Origin: an uncultured Sunxiuqinia sp.
GTDB lineage: Bacteria > Bacteroidota > Bacteroidia > Bacteroidales > Prolixibacteraceae
NCBI RefSeq assembly: GCF_947495665.1
Contig: NZ_CANLZV010000001.1
Location: 186,001-250,000 of the forward strand
DNA: 64,000 nucleotides
Direction: 5' to 3'
In this document: positions 32,362 to 40,386 of the stretch, piece after piece
Position numbering within the stretch: position 1 is the first letter of the stretch
Layout of the letters: every line of letters starts with the position of its first letter
Made by a program: the position numbers and the translations under genes
The notes under the pieces: generated by a model
The model's database searches: none
The model's input: the letters and a program-made list of their open reading frames with translations, nothing else
Told to the model about the DNA's origin: nothing

Positions 32362-33414
32362 TCAGGAATTTTCTGTAGTCTTCAAAATTTTCAGAATACG
32401 ATTATAGATGATTTCTGATAAAGTCCATTTGTCACCACCGCTTGTATTTACAAACTGGATGACTACCGTGTCAATATCTTTGTGGTATTTGGCAATGCTT
32501 TGATAGCCCGGAAGCAATCCGGTGTGGTGATAGCTGTAGATGGAGGAATAGATAGCCTGTTCATCCTCATTCAACAGCGAGCCATCATTTAATGCTCTTA
32601 AGAAAATGCCAACATCTTCTGCCGTTGCAACCATCGAACCTCCGGGTTGAATAAAATCATTGCCCTTGATATCCGGTTCGTAACCGACGTAGTAGCCACT
32701 CATAACCTTGTCCAGTTCCACTTCACTTAGTAAACTGTAGGTGTTGTTCAGTTCAAGTGGTGCCAGAATTTCATTTTTAATGTATTGGTGATGGCTGTAG
32801 CCCAATGTTCGGTCAAGTATTTCCCCAATCAGCAGGTAATTGGTGTTGGAATAACTGTATTTTTCGTTTGGTTGAAAGTCAGCTGGCTGATCCAGTACCA
32901 GTTGGTAGGTTTCTTGGGTGCTCTTGTAGGGATTCGTCCAGGGGTAATCAGGATGATCGGTGTAGTTTGGGATGCCACTCCGGTGCTGAACCATCATTCT
33001 CAAGGTAATTTGGTCTGCATGTTCAATTCTTTCGGCAAATTCCGGTAAATAGTCAGCAAGCGTTTGGTCCAGGTTCAGACGTTTGTCATGAACCAATTGG
33101 GCCGTAGCAACGGCAATATACAATTTGCTGATGCTTGCAATTTTGAACAAGGCATGTGGGTCTGCCGGAATCTGGTCCGCTCTGTTTTTCCAGCCAGCGC
33201 TGTAAAGGGCTGGTTCTTTTTCCGCCTGATCCACATAGACAATTATGCCGTCCAATCCATACCCAATGGCGTTGTTTAGCTGTTCCTGAACGCTGTCGGG
33301 CAGCGGTGCCAGCCATGCTCTAAGCAGCATCCATGGAACGAATACCACTGTGCAGATCAGGGCAGCACTGGGCATGACTATTCGAAGAATTCGTATGAGG
33401 TGCTTCTTTTTCAT
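32362..33414 (-). CDS. Class C serine hydrolase (beta-lactamase/DD-peptidase-like)
   Basis: The start is set at 33414 (MKKKHLIRILRIVMP, followed by a hydrophobic anchor); a longer frame to 33525 would read through a promoter box. The 350-residue exported enzyme has the SxxK nucleophile in ASISKLYIA (about residues 102-109), the YSYSNTNY motif (Y-x-N) in the middle, and the late conserved HHTGLLPGYQS region replacing the KTG/HxG triad. This is the penicillin-binding-protein-like family that includes esterases and D-aminopeptidases; beta-lactamase activity should not be inferred. Single gene on this strand. Confidence 0.85.
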   Translation of the reverse strand: MKKKHLIRILRIVMPSAALICTVVFVPWMLLRAWLAPLPDSVQEQLNNAIGYGLDGIIVYVDQAEKEPALYSAGWKNRADQIPADPHALFKIASISKLYIAVATAQLVHDKRLNLDQTLADYLPEFAERIEHADQITLRMMVQHRSGIPNYTDHPDYPWTNPYKSTQETYQLVLDQPADFQPNEKYSYSNTNYLLIGEILDRTLGYSHHQYIKNEILAPLELNNTYSLLSEVELDKVMSGYYVGYEPDIKGNDFIQPGGSMVATAEDVGIFLRALNDGSLLNEDEQAIYSSIYSYHHTGLLPGYQSIAKYHKDIDTVVIQFVNTSGGDKWTLSEIIYNRILKILKTTENS

Positions 33415-33428
33415 GATGTCCGGTTTTC

Positions 33429-33436
33429 CAAAGGTA
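33429..33436 (-). promoter_or_regulatory. -7 box TACCTTTG of the serine hydrolase gene
   Basis: On the minus strand these bases read TACCTTTG (TAnnTTTG), 15 bases before the ATG at 33414. Together with the signal-like N-terminus from that ATG it argues for the shorter protein. Confidence 0.42.
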
Positions 33437-33549
33437 ATCTCATTTAGATACTGAGTTGGATATGCTTTTAAAACGGCCTGTTGAAAATAGCGATAAAAAT
33501 TGGTTTGGCTGGCAGGAGGGGGCAATGTTTGATTTTAATAGCCCAAAGA

Positions 33550-33569
33550 GGCAGGGGAATTCACCTGCC
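33550..33569 (-). terminator. Possible terminator of the SDR gene
   Basis: GGCAGG (33550-33555) and CCTGCC (33564-33569) form a 6-bp stem with an eight-base loop; on the minus strand it is followed by TCTTTG. It lies about 85 bases after the SDR stop. The stem is short, so this is weak. Confidence 0.35.
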
Positions 33570-33654
33570 GCTGCTGTTTTCGGCTTTAGAATTCACCCTT
33601 GGGTGTTTGACAGCATGCTTACACTGGCAGAAACTTTTTAAGGGCGGTTGACAG

Positions 33655-34389
33655 TTACATGGCTGTTAAACCGCCGTCGACGATAAACTCCGAGCCGGTG
33701 GAATATTTCGATTCATCGGATGCCAGAAAAAGAACCAGGTTGGTTACTTCCTCGGGTTGGGCAACCCGGCCTAAGGGGATGTGCTTGGCAAACTTCTCGA
33801 TGGCCTCTTTGGTATCATCCTGCGAAAGCATTGGAGTAGCAATTACCCCCGGATGAACAGAGTTAACCCGAATGCCATACCGGGCACATTCCAACGCAGC
33901 CGCTTTGGTTAAGCCACGAACGGCAAATTTTGTGTCGGTGTATCCGACAGCGCCACCCACCAAGCCATTGATTGATGAAATATTGATGATGGAGCCATCC
34001 TGGGCTTTTTGCATGGACGGAATTACGGCTTTTATGCCTAAGAATACAGCTACCTGGTTGATCTCGACAATCCTACGGTAGTCTTCCTCGGTCGTTTCCA
34101 GAATCGACTTCCTCATGGTGATACCGGCATTGTTTACCAGGATATTGACGGGGCCGAAAGTTTTTTCGGTAGCCTCAATGACATGCTGCCAGTCGGTAGC
34201 CTGGGTGACATTCTGCTTTATAAACAGGCAGTTTTCTCCTAATTCTTTGGCCAAGGCCGTCCCTTTTTCTTCATTCAAATCGGTGATGACAACTTTGGCT
34301 CCTTCCTGAATGAAGCGTTTGGCATGAGTTGCTCCCATGCCCTGAGCGCCACCGGTAATAATTGCTACTTTGTTTTCTAATTGATTCAT
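33655..34389 (-). CDS. SDR-family NAD(P)-dependent oxidoreductase
   Basis: The 244-residue classical short-chain dehydrogenase has the TGGAQGMG cofactor loop, the NNAG motif, the catalytic Ser and the Y-x3-K in YTDTKFAV, and ends in the family tail GSEFIVDGGLTAM. The ATG at 34401 is four codons upstream and possible. Such enzymes oxidise sugars, polyols or hydroxy acids. The acidic residue after the second strand (ITDLNEE) suggests NAD preference. It lies just upstream of the carbohydrate cluster on the opposite strand; whether it belongs to that pathway is unknown. Confidence 0.88.
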   Translation of the reverse strand: MNQLENKVAIITGGAQGMGATHAKRFIQEGAKVVITDLNEEKGTALAKELGENCLFIKQNVTQATDWQHVIEATEKTFGPVNILVNNAGITMRKSILETTEEDYRRIVEINQVAVFLGIKAVIPSMQKAQDGSIINISSINGLVGGAVGYTDTKFAVRGLTKAAALECARYGIRVNSVHPGVIATPMLSQDDTKEAIEKFAKHIPLGRVAQPEEVTNLVLFLASDESKYSTGSEFIVDGGLTAM

Positions 34390-34401
34390 GCTGTAATTCA
34401 T

Positions 34402-34728
34402 TAATGGTTAACTCTCTTGTTCGATACTTTATACTCTTACGAAACAGTTCCTGTCGTGTTTTAGTTGAGATTTACCGGCGAGTGTGGATTGTGAACCATT
34501 TACGCAGCTGATATGAAAAAACGGAAAGAAGTCTCTCGTTCATGGTCTCGTTGTAAATGCAAATGAAGTGCGGGAAGCATGAAATGTTCGCTGAAAGGAA
34601 GAGCCGTTTGTTTTTTTGTTGATTGATATTGAGGTGTTTTGAATTTCTAAGGTTGAATGGAGGAATTTTTTAGTTGGCGAATCATGAATAGAATGACTTT
34701 GATAAATCCATTTATTCTGATCTTTTTT
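34402..34728. other. Intergenic spacer, no gene seen
   Basis: This AT-rich stretch between the SDR and the pseudogene scar has no convincing frame, hairpin or repeat. It probably contains the SDR promoter, but no consensus box was found. Confidence 0.5.
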
Positions 34729-34736
34729 TAAGTTTG
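34729..34736 (+). promoter_or_regulatory. -7 box TAAGTTTG upstream of the ECF sigma fragment
   Basis: TAAGTTTG matches TAnnTTTG and lies 18 bases before the ATG 34755. A TTTG at 34698-34701 is upstream, but the 27-base spacing is too long. It suggests the 5' end of an ancestral sigma-factor gene was kept with its promoter. Confidence 0.42.
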
Positions 34737-34754
34737 TGGGATCAAATTTCCCGA

Positions 34755-34870
34755 ATGCATATAGAATTTAATCAGGATAAGGTGTTGAAGAAGCTTGCAG
34801 ATAATAACCAGCAGGCTTTGGAAGAATTATTCAATCATTATTATCCGCGACTCTATAACTTTTCAAAGTC
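34755..34870 (+). pseudogene. 5' remnant of an ECF sigma-70 factor gene
   Basis: From ATG 34755 the first about 38 codons read MHIEFNQDKVLKKLADNNQQ and then ALEELFNHYYPRLYNFSKS, which is the start of sigma-70 region 2 as in ECF factors (A-LEELF..YYPRLYNFA). The homology then stops abruptly and the frame ends at 34920 in unrelated sequence. Regions 2.2 to 4 are missing. It is not a copy of the intact ECF gene at 38474, whose N-terminus differs. Confidence 0.78.
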
Positions 34871-34987
34871 TTGGTTCAGTTACCAAAAGGTAAGTGGGAA
34901 ACTCCCTCCGGCAAGATTGTAAAAGGAGGGAAAAGCCTGGAGTTTGATGTAGCACTGGATGAACTGTTGTATTTTAAGTTGAAATAA
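34859..34987 (+). pseudogene. 3' remnant of a carbohydrate-enzyme-like gene
   Basis: In a second frame the DNA from about 34868 to the TAA at 34985-34987 encodes KVLVQLPKGKWETPSG and then KIVKGGKSLEFDVALDELLY, ending FKLK. The LPKGKW...G...GG pattern followed by beta-strand residues resembles the C-terminal sandwich of glycoside hydrolases such as GH31-like enzymes, though the family is not certain. No start exists. The junction with the sigma fragment lies within about 34859-34892, as expected from a deletion that joined two genes. Confidence 0.55.
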
Positions 34988-35086
34988 ATAGACAATTCAT
35001 CACAGAGTTTTTTTGTGATTTTCTTTAGCAAGCTTGTCACTAATATCTGTTTGATAAGATGATGGATTTAATATTAAAAAGTACAG

Positions 35087-36526
35087 ATGAATAATTTACA
35101 TATAAGTTTGATTCTACTGGGAGGAGCTTTGATACTTTCATGTGAGAACCAGCAGAAAGTTCCAGACAAAAAGCCCAATATCCTTTTTCTTTTAGCTGAT
35201 GATATGGGCTATGGAGAACTGGGAAGTTATGGGCAGCAACAAATAAAAACCCCCGTACTGGATAGTCTGGCTCAACAAGGAGTCCGATTTACCAGTTTTT
35301 ATGCGGGGTCTTCTGTATGCTCTCCTTCCCGTGCTGTATTAATGACCGGGAAACATGCGGGGCATGCTAGTATCCGTGGAAACAGCGGGATTTATGATAA
35401 TGATATTTGGAAAAGAGTGCCCTTAAAGAAAGATGAGCTAACCCTGGGGGAAATGATGAAAGGAGCAGGTTATCAAACTGCGTTTATTGGTAAGTGGCAT
35501 TTGGATGATCCGAATGATGAATCAACTTGGGCGATGAACCGGGGATTTGATTATGCGATACAGGAGCAATGGTCCTCCCGGTTTGGTGGGAAAAGCTATG
35601 ATGAACTGGTACATTGGATCAACATAGACCATGATTCCATTCGTTATGATCAGGAAGAATACGACTGTATCGATGAGTTTCGTACCAATTTTGTCTTGGA
35701 TTACCTGGATCAAAAAGAAGAGAATAAACCTTTTTTTATAACCATGTCATATCGGATTCCTCATGGGCATGAGCGTTATACCCGAAATAAGGAATTGTAT
35801 GCAGATCAGGAGTGGCCGGAAACCGAACGACGACATGCAGCTCGTATTACTTTACTCGATAAACAAATAGGACGACTATTAAAAAGATTGGAGGAGACAG
35901 GCGAATTGGATAATACCGTGGTTTTCTTCACCAGCGATAATGGAGGACATCGGGAAGGTGGGCATGACCACCGTTTTTTTAATAGTTGTGGAGGATTGAA
36001 AGGGTATAAGCGAGACATGTATGAAGGGGGAATTCGTATACCTCTGATTGCTTATTGGAAAGATAAAATCGAACAAGGTACGGTGTCTGAACATGTGGGA
36101 TCGTTCCAAGACTTTATGCCAACCTTGGCTGCAATTGCCGGAATTGATGCTCCCCAACAAACAGATGGAATTTCGTTTTTACCTGAATTGACCGGAAAGG
36201 AGCAGCCCAAGCACGAATATTTGTATTGGGAGCTACAAATTGATGGCTGGGGAACTAAGCTTCCGGATGGTGGTTTTAGGCAAGCTGTACGTATTGGTAA
36301 ATGGAAAGGAGTGAGGTATGGCGTTGAATCTCCCATTGAACTCTATAACCTGGAAGAGGACTTGTTTGAGACAACAAATGTGGCAAGTGATCATCCCGAA
36401 CTTATTGAACAGATAAAAAAGCTGTTTAAAGAGAGCAGAACAGATACTGAAGGATTTCCTTTTGGTGGTAAAATCCAGAATTATGTGGCTGCAAAAAAGT
36501 ATAAGGAGCGAACTGCTAAAAAATAG
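35087..36526 (+). CDS. Sulfatase (S1, formylglycine-type) lipoprotein
   Basis: The 479-residue enzyme removes sulfate esters. It has a lipobox (LILSC, Cys19). The nucleophile motif is C78-S-P-S-R82, which becomes formylglycine after maturation, followed by AVLMTGKHAGHA. Metal residues Asp38-Asp39 precede it (LADDMGYGELG) and the second half carries TSDNGGH for the other metal ligands. Length fits family S1. The maturase that makes formylglycine is not in the window. It is the first intact gene of the cluster, right after the deletion scar, with the GH97 remnant starting six bases after it. Confidence 0.93.
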   Translation: MNNLHISLILLGGALILSCENQQKVPDKKPNILFLLADDMGYGELGSYGQQQIKTPVLDSLAQQGVRFTSFYAGSSVCSPSRAVLMTGKHAGHASIRGNSGIYDNDIWKRVPLKKDELTLGEMMKGAGYQTAFIGKWHLDDPNDESTWAMNRGFDYAIQEQWSSRFGGKSYDELVHWINIDHDSIRYDQEEYDCIDEFRTNFVLDYLDQKEENKPFFITMSYRIPHGHERYTRNKELYADQEWPETERRHAARITLLDKQIGRLLKRLEETGELDNTVVFFTSDNGGHREGGHDHRFFNSCGGLKGYKRDMYEGGIRIPLIAYWKDKIEQGTVSEHVGSFQDFMPTLAAIAGIDAPQQTDGISFLPELTGKEQPKHEYLYWELQIDGWGTKLPDGGFRQAVRIGKWKGVRYGVESPIELYNLEEDLFETTNVASDHPELIEQIKKLFKESRTDTEGFPFGGKIQNYVAAKKYKERTAKK

Positions 36527-36531
36527 TATCA

Positions 36532-36817
36532 ATGAAAAAAGTAAGTTATTGGACCATTATTTGTATTCAGGGATGCCTGTTTGCCTGCTAAAGATTTATC
36601 AGTTAATACGAAAGCATCAGAATCATTAACAGGAGTCTGTACTAAAGCCGCCATCGATTTTATTCAACGAAATAAAAGTGTATGGAAAGACGGTGTGAAT
36701 GCCGACAAACATGCTGCCGACTTTGCACAGGAAAGCCAGGATGTTAATTCTGCTTCAAAAGTCAATGTTAAAATGGCTCCCGGAGGGGGATGGACAGCTA
36801 TTTTTAAAAAGAAATAG
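36532..36817 (+). pseudogene. Degraded GH97 glycoside hydrolase: signal peptide and C-terminus only
   Basis: Starting six bases after the sulfatase stop, ATG 36532 begins a 19-residue lipoprotein-like signal (MKKVSYWTIICIQGCLFAC) that ends in TAA at 36589-36591. In another frame 36581-36817 encodes a tail ending in MAPGGGWTAIFKKK, preceded by WKDGVNADKHAADF. The pattern D-G-x-N-A-D-[RK]-[HN]-A-x-D-[FY] then MAPGGG[WF]-A matches the C-terminal domain of GH97 enzymes. About 600 codons of the middle are missing. It is clearly not functional. Confidence 0.8.
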
Positions 36818-36875
36818 CTCAAAATAATTGCAGCTTATAACTAAGTCAAATTCGAAAAGCGTTTGACAAAAGTTT

Positions 36876-36961
36876 AAAAGCCAATCTTTATAGCACAACG
36901 GAGGTCATTCCTGTAAAAACGGAATCTTTCCTTTGAAAGCTATAGGGATTGGCTTTTGTTT
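36876..36961 (+). terminator. Long hairpin terminator after the GH97 remnant
   Basis: AAAAGCCAATCTTTATAGC (36876-36894) pairs with GCTATAGGGATTGGCTTTT (36939-36957); two T-G pairs act as wobbles on this strand. The stem encloses a 44-base apical part with a small TTCC/GGAA hairpin and is followed by GTTTTAG. A sister element sharing AAAAGCCAATCTTT is at 51633. Confidence 0.7.
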
Positions 36962-36983
36962 TAGTACTTTGCAGGTAGCTTTA
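36955..36983 (+). promoter_or_regulatory. Candidate promoter of the second sulfatase gene
   Basis: TTTG (36955-36958) and TAGCTTTA (36976-36983, one base from TAnnTTTG) are 17 bases apart, as in Bacteroidetes promoters, and the ATG is at 37000. The -33 element overlaps the end of the terminator. Confidence 0.4.
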
Positions 36984-36999
36984 ACCCAAATCGCTTACC

Positions 37000-38310
37000 A
37001 TGCATATACGAAGGTCTACTGTTTTTTTTACCTTGCTTGTTGCTTTGTTTGGTTGCCGGCAGAATGATGAAAAGCCGAACGTAATCATCTTTTTTACAGA
37101 TGATCAAGGTTACTCAGATCTTGGATGTTACGGAGCAACCGGGTTTGAAACCCCAAATTTGGATGCTTTAGCTGAGAGCGGCATTCAGTTTACCAGCTTG
37201 TATGCACCGGCTACAGTGTGCACGCCATCGCGAGCAGGTCTGTTAACGGGTTTGTATCCTAAAAGAACCAATTTGCATGAAGCGGTGATTTTCCCTTATT
37301 CAACGCATGGATTGCCGCCAGAAAGTTATACGCTGGCCGAATTGTTTAAAGACAATGGTTATTCAACAGCTTGCATTGGGAAATGGCATCTTGGACATCA
37401 GCCTGAGTTTATGCCTAATCATCAAGGATTCGATTATTTTTATGGTGTCCCGTACTCTAACGATATGGACGGGCATTTTTATCGACACAATAATTTTCAA
37501 TCTCCACCTTTGCCGGTATACCGCAATGAAGATATCATAGAAGAAGGGCCGGATCAGCGTTACCTGACCAAGAGGTACACCGAAGAAAGTATTCAGCTGA
37601 TCAAGAATCGGGGGGAAGAGCCATTTTTTATTTATTTGGCCCATAACATGCCACACACGCCACTCCATGTTAGTGAGCAATTTGACGGAAAAAGCAAGCT
37701 GGGCTTGTATGGTGATGTTATTATGGAGCTGGACTGGAGCATGGGCGAAATTATCCGCACATTGAAAGAGGAGCATATTTACGAAAATACAATTGTTGTG
37801 TTTTCTTCGGATAATGGCCCGATATCCAATCGTTCAGCAAGGCCGTTGCGAGGCACAAAAGCAACGACTTGGGAAGGAGGGCAGCGCGTCCCCGGATTAA
37901 TTGCATGGCCGCAGGAAATTCCCGCGAATAAAGTGTCTGATGAGATGGTTACGTTGATGGACTTGTTTCCAACCTTTGTTGATATTCTTGAAGATGCTGG
38001 CTCGCAAAAAAGACGTTTTGATGGGATTAGCCTTCTCGAACTTTTGAAAAATCCGGAAGAATCAAAACTGGCGCCAAGGCCTTTTCTTTTTTATGCGCGC
38101 AACGGACAGCCAGAAGCTATACGCGAAGGAGAGTGGAAGTTGCATGTTCAGAAGAGCCGGGGATGGAGTAAGGATAGCGTAGCTTTTTCACCTCAATTAT
38201 ACCAGCTTGGAATAGACCTCGGAGAACACAAAAATGTGATTGATGAGCATCCTGATATTTTCAAGCAGATGCAGGAAGATCTGGAAAAGGAAGATCAATT
38301 GATTCAATAG
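37000..38310 (+). CDS. Sulfatase (S1) lipoprotein, second copy
   Basis: The 436-residue enzyme has a lipobox (LFGC, Cys19), the metal pair Asp34-Asp35 (FFTDDQGYSDLGCYG), the formylglycine motif C74-T-P-S-R78 and TSSDNGP-like SSDNGPIS late in the chain. It is shorter and clearly diverged from its upstream neighbour, so a different sulfate position or linkage is likely. Specificity cannot be read from sequence. It ends 163 bases before the ECF sigma gene. Confidence 0.93.
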   Translation: MHIRRSTVFFTLLVALFGCRQNDEKPNVIIFFTDDQGYSDLGCYGATGFETPNLDALAESGIQFTSLYAPATVCTPSRAGLLTGLYPKRTNLHEAVIFPYSTHGLPPESYTLAELFKDNGYSTACIGKWHLGHQPEFMPNHQGFDYFYGVPYSNDMDGHFYRHNNFQSPPLPVYRNEDIIEEGPDQRYLTKRYTEESIQLIKNRGEEPFFIYLAHNMPHTPLHVSEQFDGKSKLGLYGDVIMELDWSMGEIIRTLKEEHIYENTIVVFSSDNGPISNRSARPLRGTKATTWEGGQRVPGLIAWPQEIPANKVSDEMVTLMDLFPTFVDILEDAGSQKRRFDGISLLELLKNPEESKLAPRPFLFYARNGQPEAIREGEWKLHVQKSRGWSKDSVAFSPQLYQLGIDLGEHKNVIDEHPDIFKQMQEDLEKEDQLIQ

Positions 38311-38473
38311 TTGCGTAGCGGTCTTTTTTAAGTATGAATGGAAAGGTGATTGGTAAAACACACTTAATGAGCGTCTAGAGATTTGTTTGTGATTTTAGAA
38401 ACTCATTTTCTGAGATTTACTTTTTACGGCTGATTCATTTTTTATTTCTTTACAGCTTTAAAACTACTAACTA

Positions 38474-39082
38474 TTGAAAACTTTCATTCGGGATATTGAC
38501 TCGGAACTACTGCTTTCACTGCAAAAAGGAGATCATTCCGCTTTTGAAAAACTTTTTTTGAAGTATGGACAGAAACTGTTTGTGTTTGCGGTGTCCTATT
38601 TGAAACAGGAAAGTGAGGCGGAAGAGATCGTGCAGGAAGTTTTTATGAAAGTTTGGAAAAACCGCGAAAGGCTAAAAACAGATACTTCTTTTCAATCATA
38701 TTTATTTACCATTGCCTATAATTCCATCAAAAAATCATTTAATCGGAAAGCTCAGGTTGACCAGTTCAAAGAGGAGCTGATTGATCAGTTGGATAGTGGG
38801 CGCGATCCGATCGATTTTGAAAACAACTATCAGCTGGTTATTCAGCGGCTGGATCAATTTATAGCAGAGATGCCTGAACGAAGAAAAAACGTGTTCGTTC
38901 AGCGTAAAAAGCATGGGAAATCGTTGGTTGAAATTGCGAATGAATTAGGCATTTCAGTAAAGACCGTTGAAAATCAGATAACCGAAGCCATGAAGTATTT
39001 GAAGCGTCGGTTTGCCGAAGACTTTCCCGGAGGCCTTTTGTTTTTCTCTTTATTCTTGAGGAGTCGAATTCATAAGTTGTAG
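38474..39082 (+). CDS. ECF-family RNA polymerase sigma-70 factor
   Basis: The 202-residue factor probably starts at the TTG 38474 (MKTFIRDIDSELLLSLQKGD). Region 2 spans about 25-90 (FEKLFLKYGQKLFVFAVSYLKQESEAEEIVQEVFMKVWKNR), region 4 about 130-185 with the helix-turn-helix EIANELGISVKTVENQITEAMKYLKRRF. Together with the FecR-like anti-sigma gene next to it and the STN-bearing SusC it forms the classic trans-envelope signalling set that senses the glycan. The C-terminal tail is extended and hydrophobic (GGLLFFSLFL), somewhat unusual. Confidence 0.94.
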   Translation: MKTFIRDIDSELLLSLQKGDHSAFEKLFLKYGQKLFVFAVSYLKQESEAEEIVQEVFMKVWKNRERLKTDTSFQSYLFTIAYNSIKKSFNRKAQVDQFKEELIDQLDSGRDPIDFENNYQLVIQRLDQFIAEMPERRKNVFVQRKKHGKSLVEIANELGISVKTVENQITEAMKYLKRRFAEDFPGGLLFFSLFLRSRIHKL

Positions 39083-39275
39083 ACTCTGTTTTCCTCTTTG
39101 CTCCATGCACTTAGCTCTATGCGTTAGTGAGTTAGCATCCATCCATCTTCTGTTTCCTGGCACCCTTCTCCGTTTTTCTTTATACTCGAAATAAAAAAAT
39201 ATCCAATCAGAATAGGGGTTTTCAAAAAGTGAGGATATAACGAGTGAATAGTTTGAATTAATTTCACTAAAATTC

Positions 39276-40292
39276 ATGTCAGAGAAGCCAATAGATAAAG
39301 AAAGATTAGGACGGTTTGTTCGCGGGAGCTATTCCCGAACGGATTACAAACACGTGAAGGAGCAATTTCAATTGGAGGAGGATGCTGATCTTCATGGAGA
39401 AATGCAGGCGCATTGGGAAAGTCTGCCTGCCAATCAGCCACTCGGTGCGGGCTTACAGGTTATGTTGGAACGCTTCAAAAGCACTCCTCTTAAAAAGAAA
39501 GAATCCACAGGAAGGTCGATTTTTAAATACTATCAGCGTGTTGCAGCAGTCTTGTTTATTCCTTTTTTGCTGGCTGCAGCCCTTTGGATGTTGCATGCCC
39601 CAAAAATCGCAACGGATGTAATGGCAACCATCCATTCTCCGGCAGGATCAAGAACCGAATTTGTGTTGCCTGACGGGTCAACAGGTTGGTTGAATGGCGG
39701 GTCGAAGTTAAGCTATCCGGTGGTGTTTTCAGAAAATCGTGATGTTGTGCTTGAAGGGGAAGCTTATTTTGAAGTTGTACATCAAGCGAACCAAACCTTT
39801 CGGGTTAAAACAAAAGCATTGACGGTGCAAGTACTCGGTACTTCTTTCAACGTAGCAGCTTATGCTGATGAAACGGCAGTCAATGTAGTACTACAGCAAG
39901 GGAAGGTGCAGATTCTTGATAGGAATGATCAGCTGACCTATACGATGAAACCCGATGAGAAATTTGAACTTGACTTGTTAGGAAATAAAGCAACAGTAAG
40001 TCAGGTTGATGCGAGCGTGCATACAAGCTGGACCAAGGGACTTTTGCGATTTGATGGAGAACCCTTGTCAGAGGTTGTAAAGAAACTGGCTCGTTGGTAC
40101 AATGTCGATTTTGAGATTCGGGACGAGCAACTACAGGCTTACAACTTTAGAGCCACGTTTAAGGATGAACAATTGGATGAAATCCTTCGGATGATTTCGT
40201 TAACAACCCCCATGAAATATCGAATGGAAGAACGTAAACTAAATAAAGATGGAACATATATGAAAAAGAAAATCATTATCGAAAGGCGATAA
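39276..40292 (+). CDS. FecR-family anti-sigma factor
   Basis: The 338-residue protein has an N-terminal cytoplasmic part (about 1-80) that should hold the sigma factor, one membrane helix (VAAVLFIPFLLAAALWML at about 90-107) and a periplasmic FecR domain (about 115-240, with HSPAGSRTEFVLPDGSTGWLNGGSKL) followed by a C-terminal STN-contacting domain (ARWYNVDFEI...MISLTTPMKYRM). It is expected to receive a signal from the STN domain of the SusC receptor and release the sigma factor. It lies 193 bases after the sigma gene and 94 bases before susC. Confidence 0.93.
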   Translation: MSEKPIDKERLGRFVRGSYSRTDYKHVKEQFQLEEDADLHGEMQAHWESLPANQPLGAGLQVMLERFKSTPLKKKESTGRSIFKYYQRVAAVLFIPFLLAAALWMLHAPKIATDVMATIHSPAGSRTEFVLPDGSTGWLNGGSKLSYPVVFSENRDVVLEGEAYFEVVHQANQTFRVKTKALTVQVLGTSFNVAAYADETAVNVVLQQGKVQILDRNDQLTYTMKPDEKFELDLLGNKATVSQVDASVHTSWTKGLLRFDGEPLSEVVKKLARWYNVDFEIRDEQLQAYNFRATFKDEQLDEILRMISLTTPMKYRMEERKLNKDGTYMKKKIIIERR

Positions 40293-40303
40293 TTAAAAGC
40301 AAA

Positions 40304-40332
40304 TCAGGAAAGTGCTACCAACACTTCCCTGA
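40304..40332 (+). promoter_or_regulatory. Hairpin between fecR and susC, possible attenuator
   Basis: TCAGGAAAGTG (40304-40314) pairs with CACTTCCCTGA (40322-40332) with one mismatch and a seven-base loop. It sits 55 bases before the SusC ATG and lacks a U-tract. Similar hairpins here may separate low regulatory from high SusC expression. Confidence 0.45.
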
Positions 40333-40386
40333 CAAATTGCAGAGTCACTACAGCAAATTTATTAACAACTCTACAACCGTAAATTT

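Noticed and set aside
32362-33414. Antibiotic-resistance beta-lactamase
   Set aside because: SxxK and YxN fit the wider class C-like hydrolase family, which is mostly not beta-lactamase; the third motif is not KTG.
34859-34987. Reading the sandwich-like tail as an intact short gene
   Set aside because: There is no start codon ahead of it and the frame opens inside the sigma remnant.
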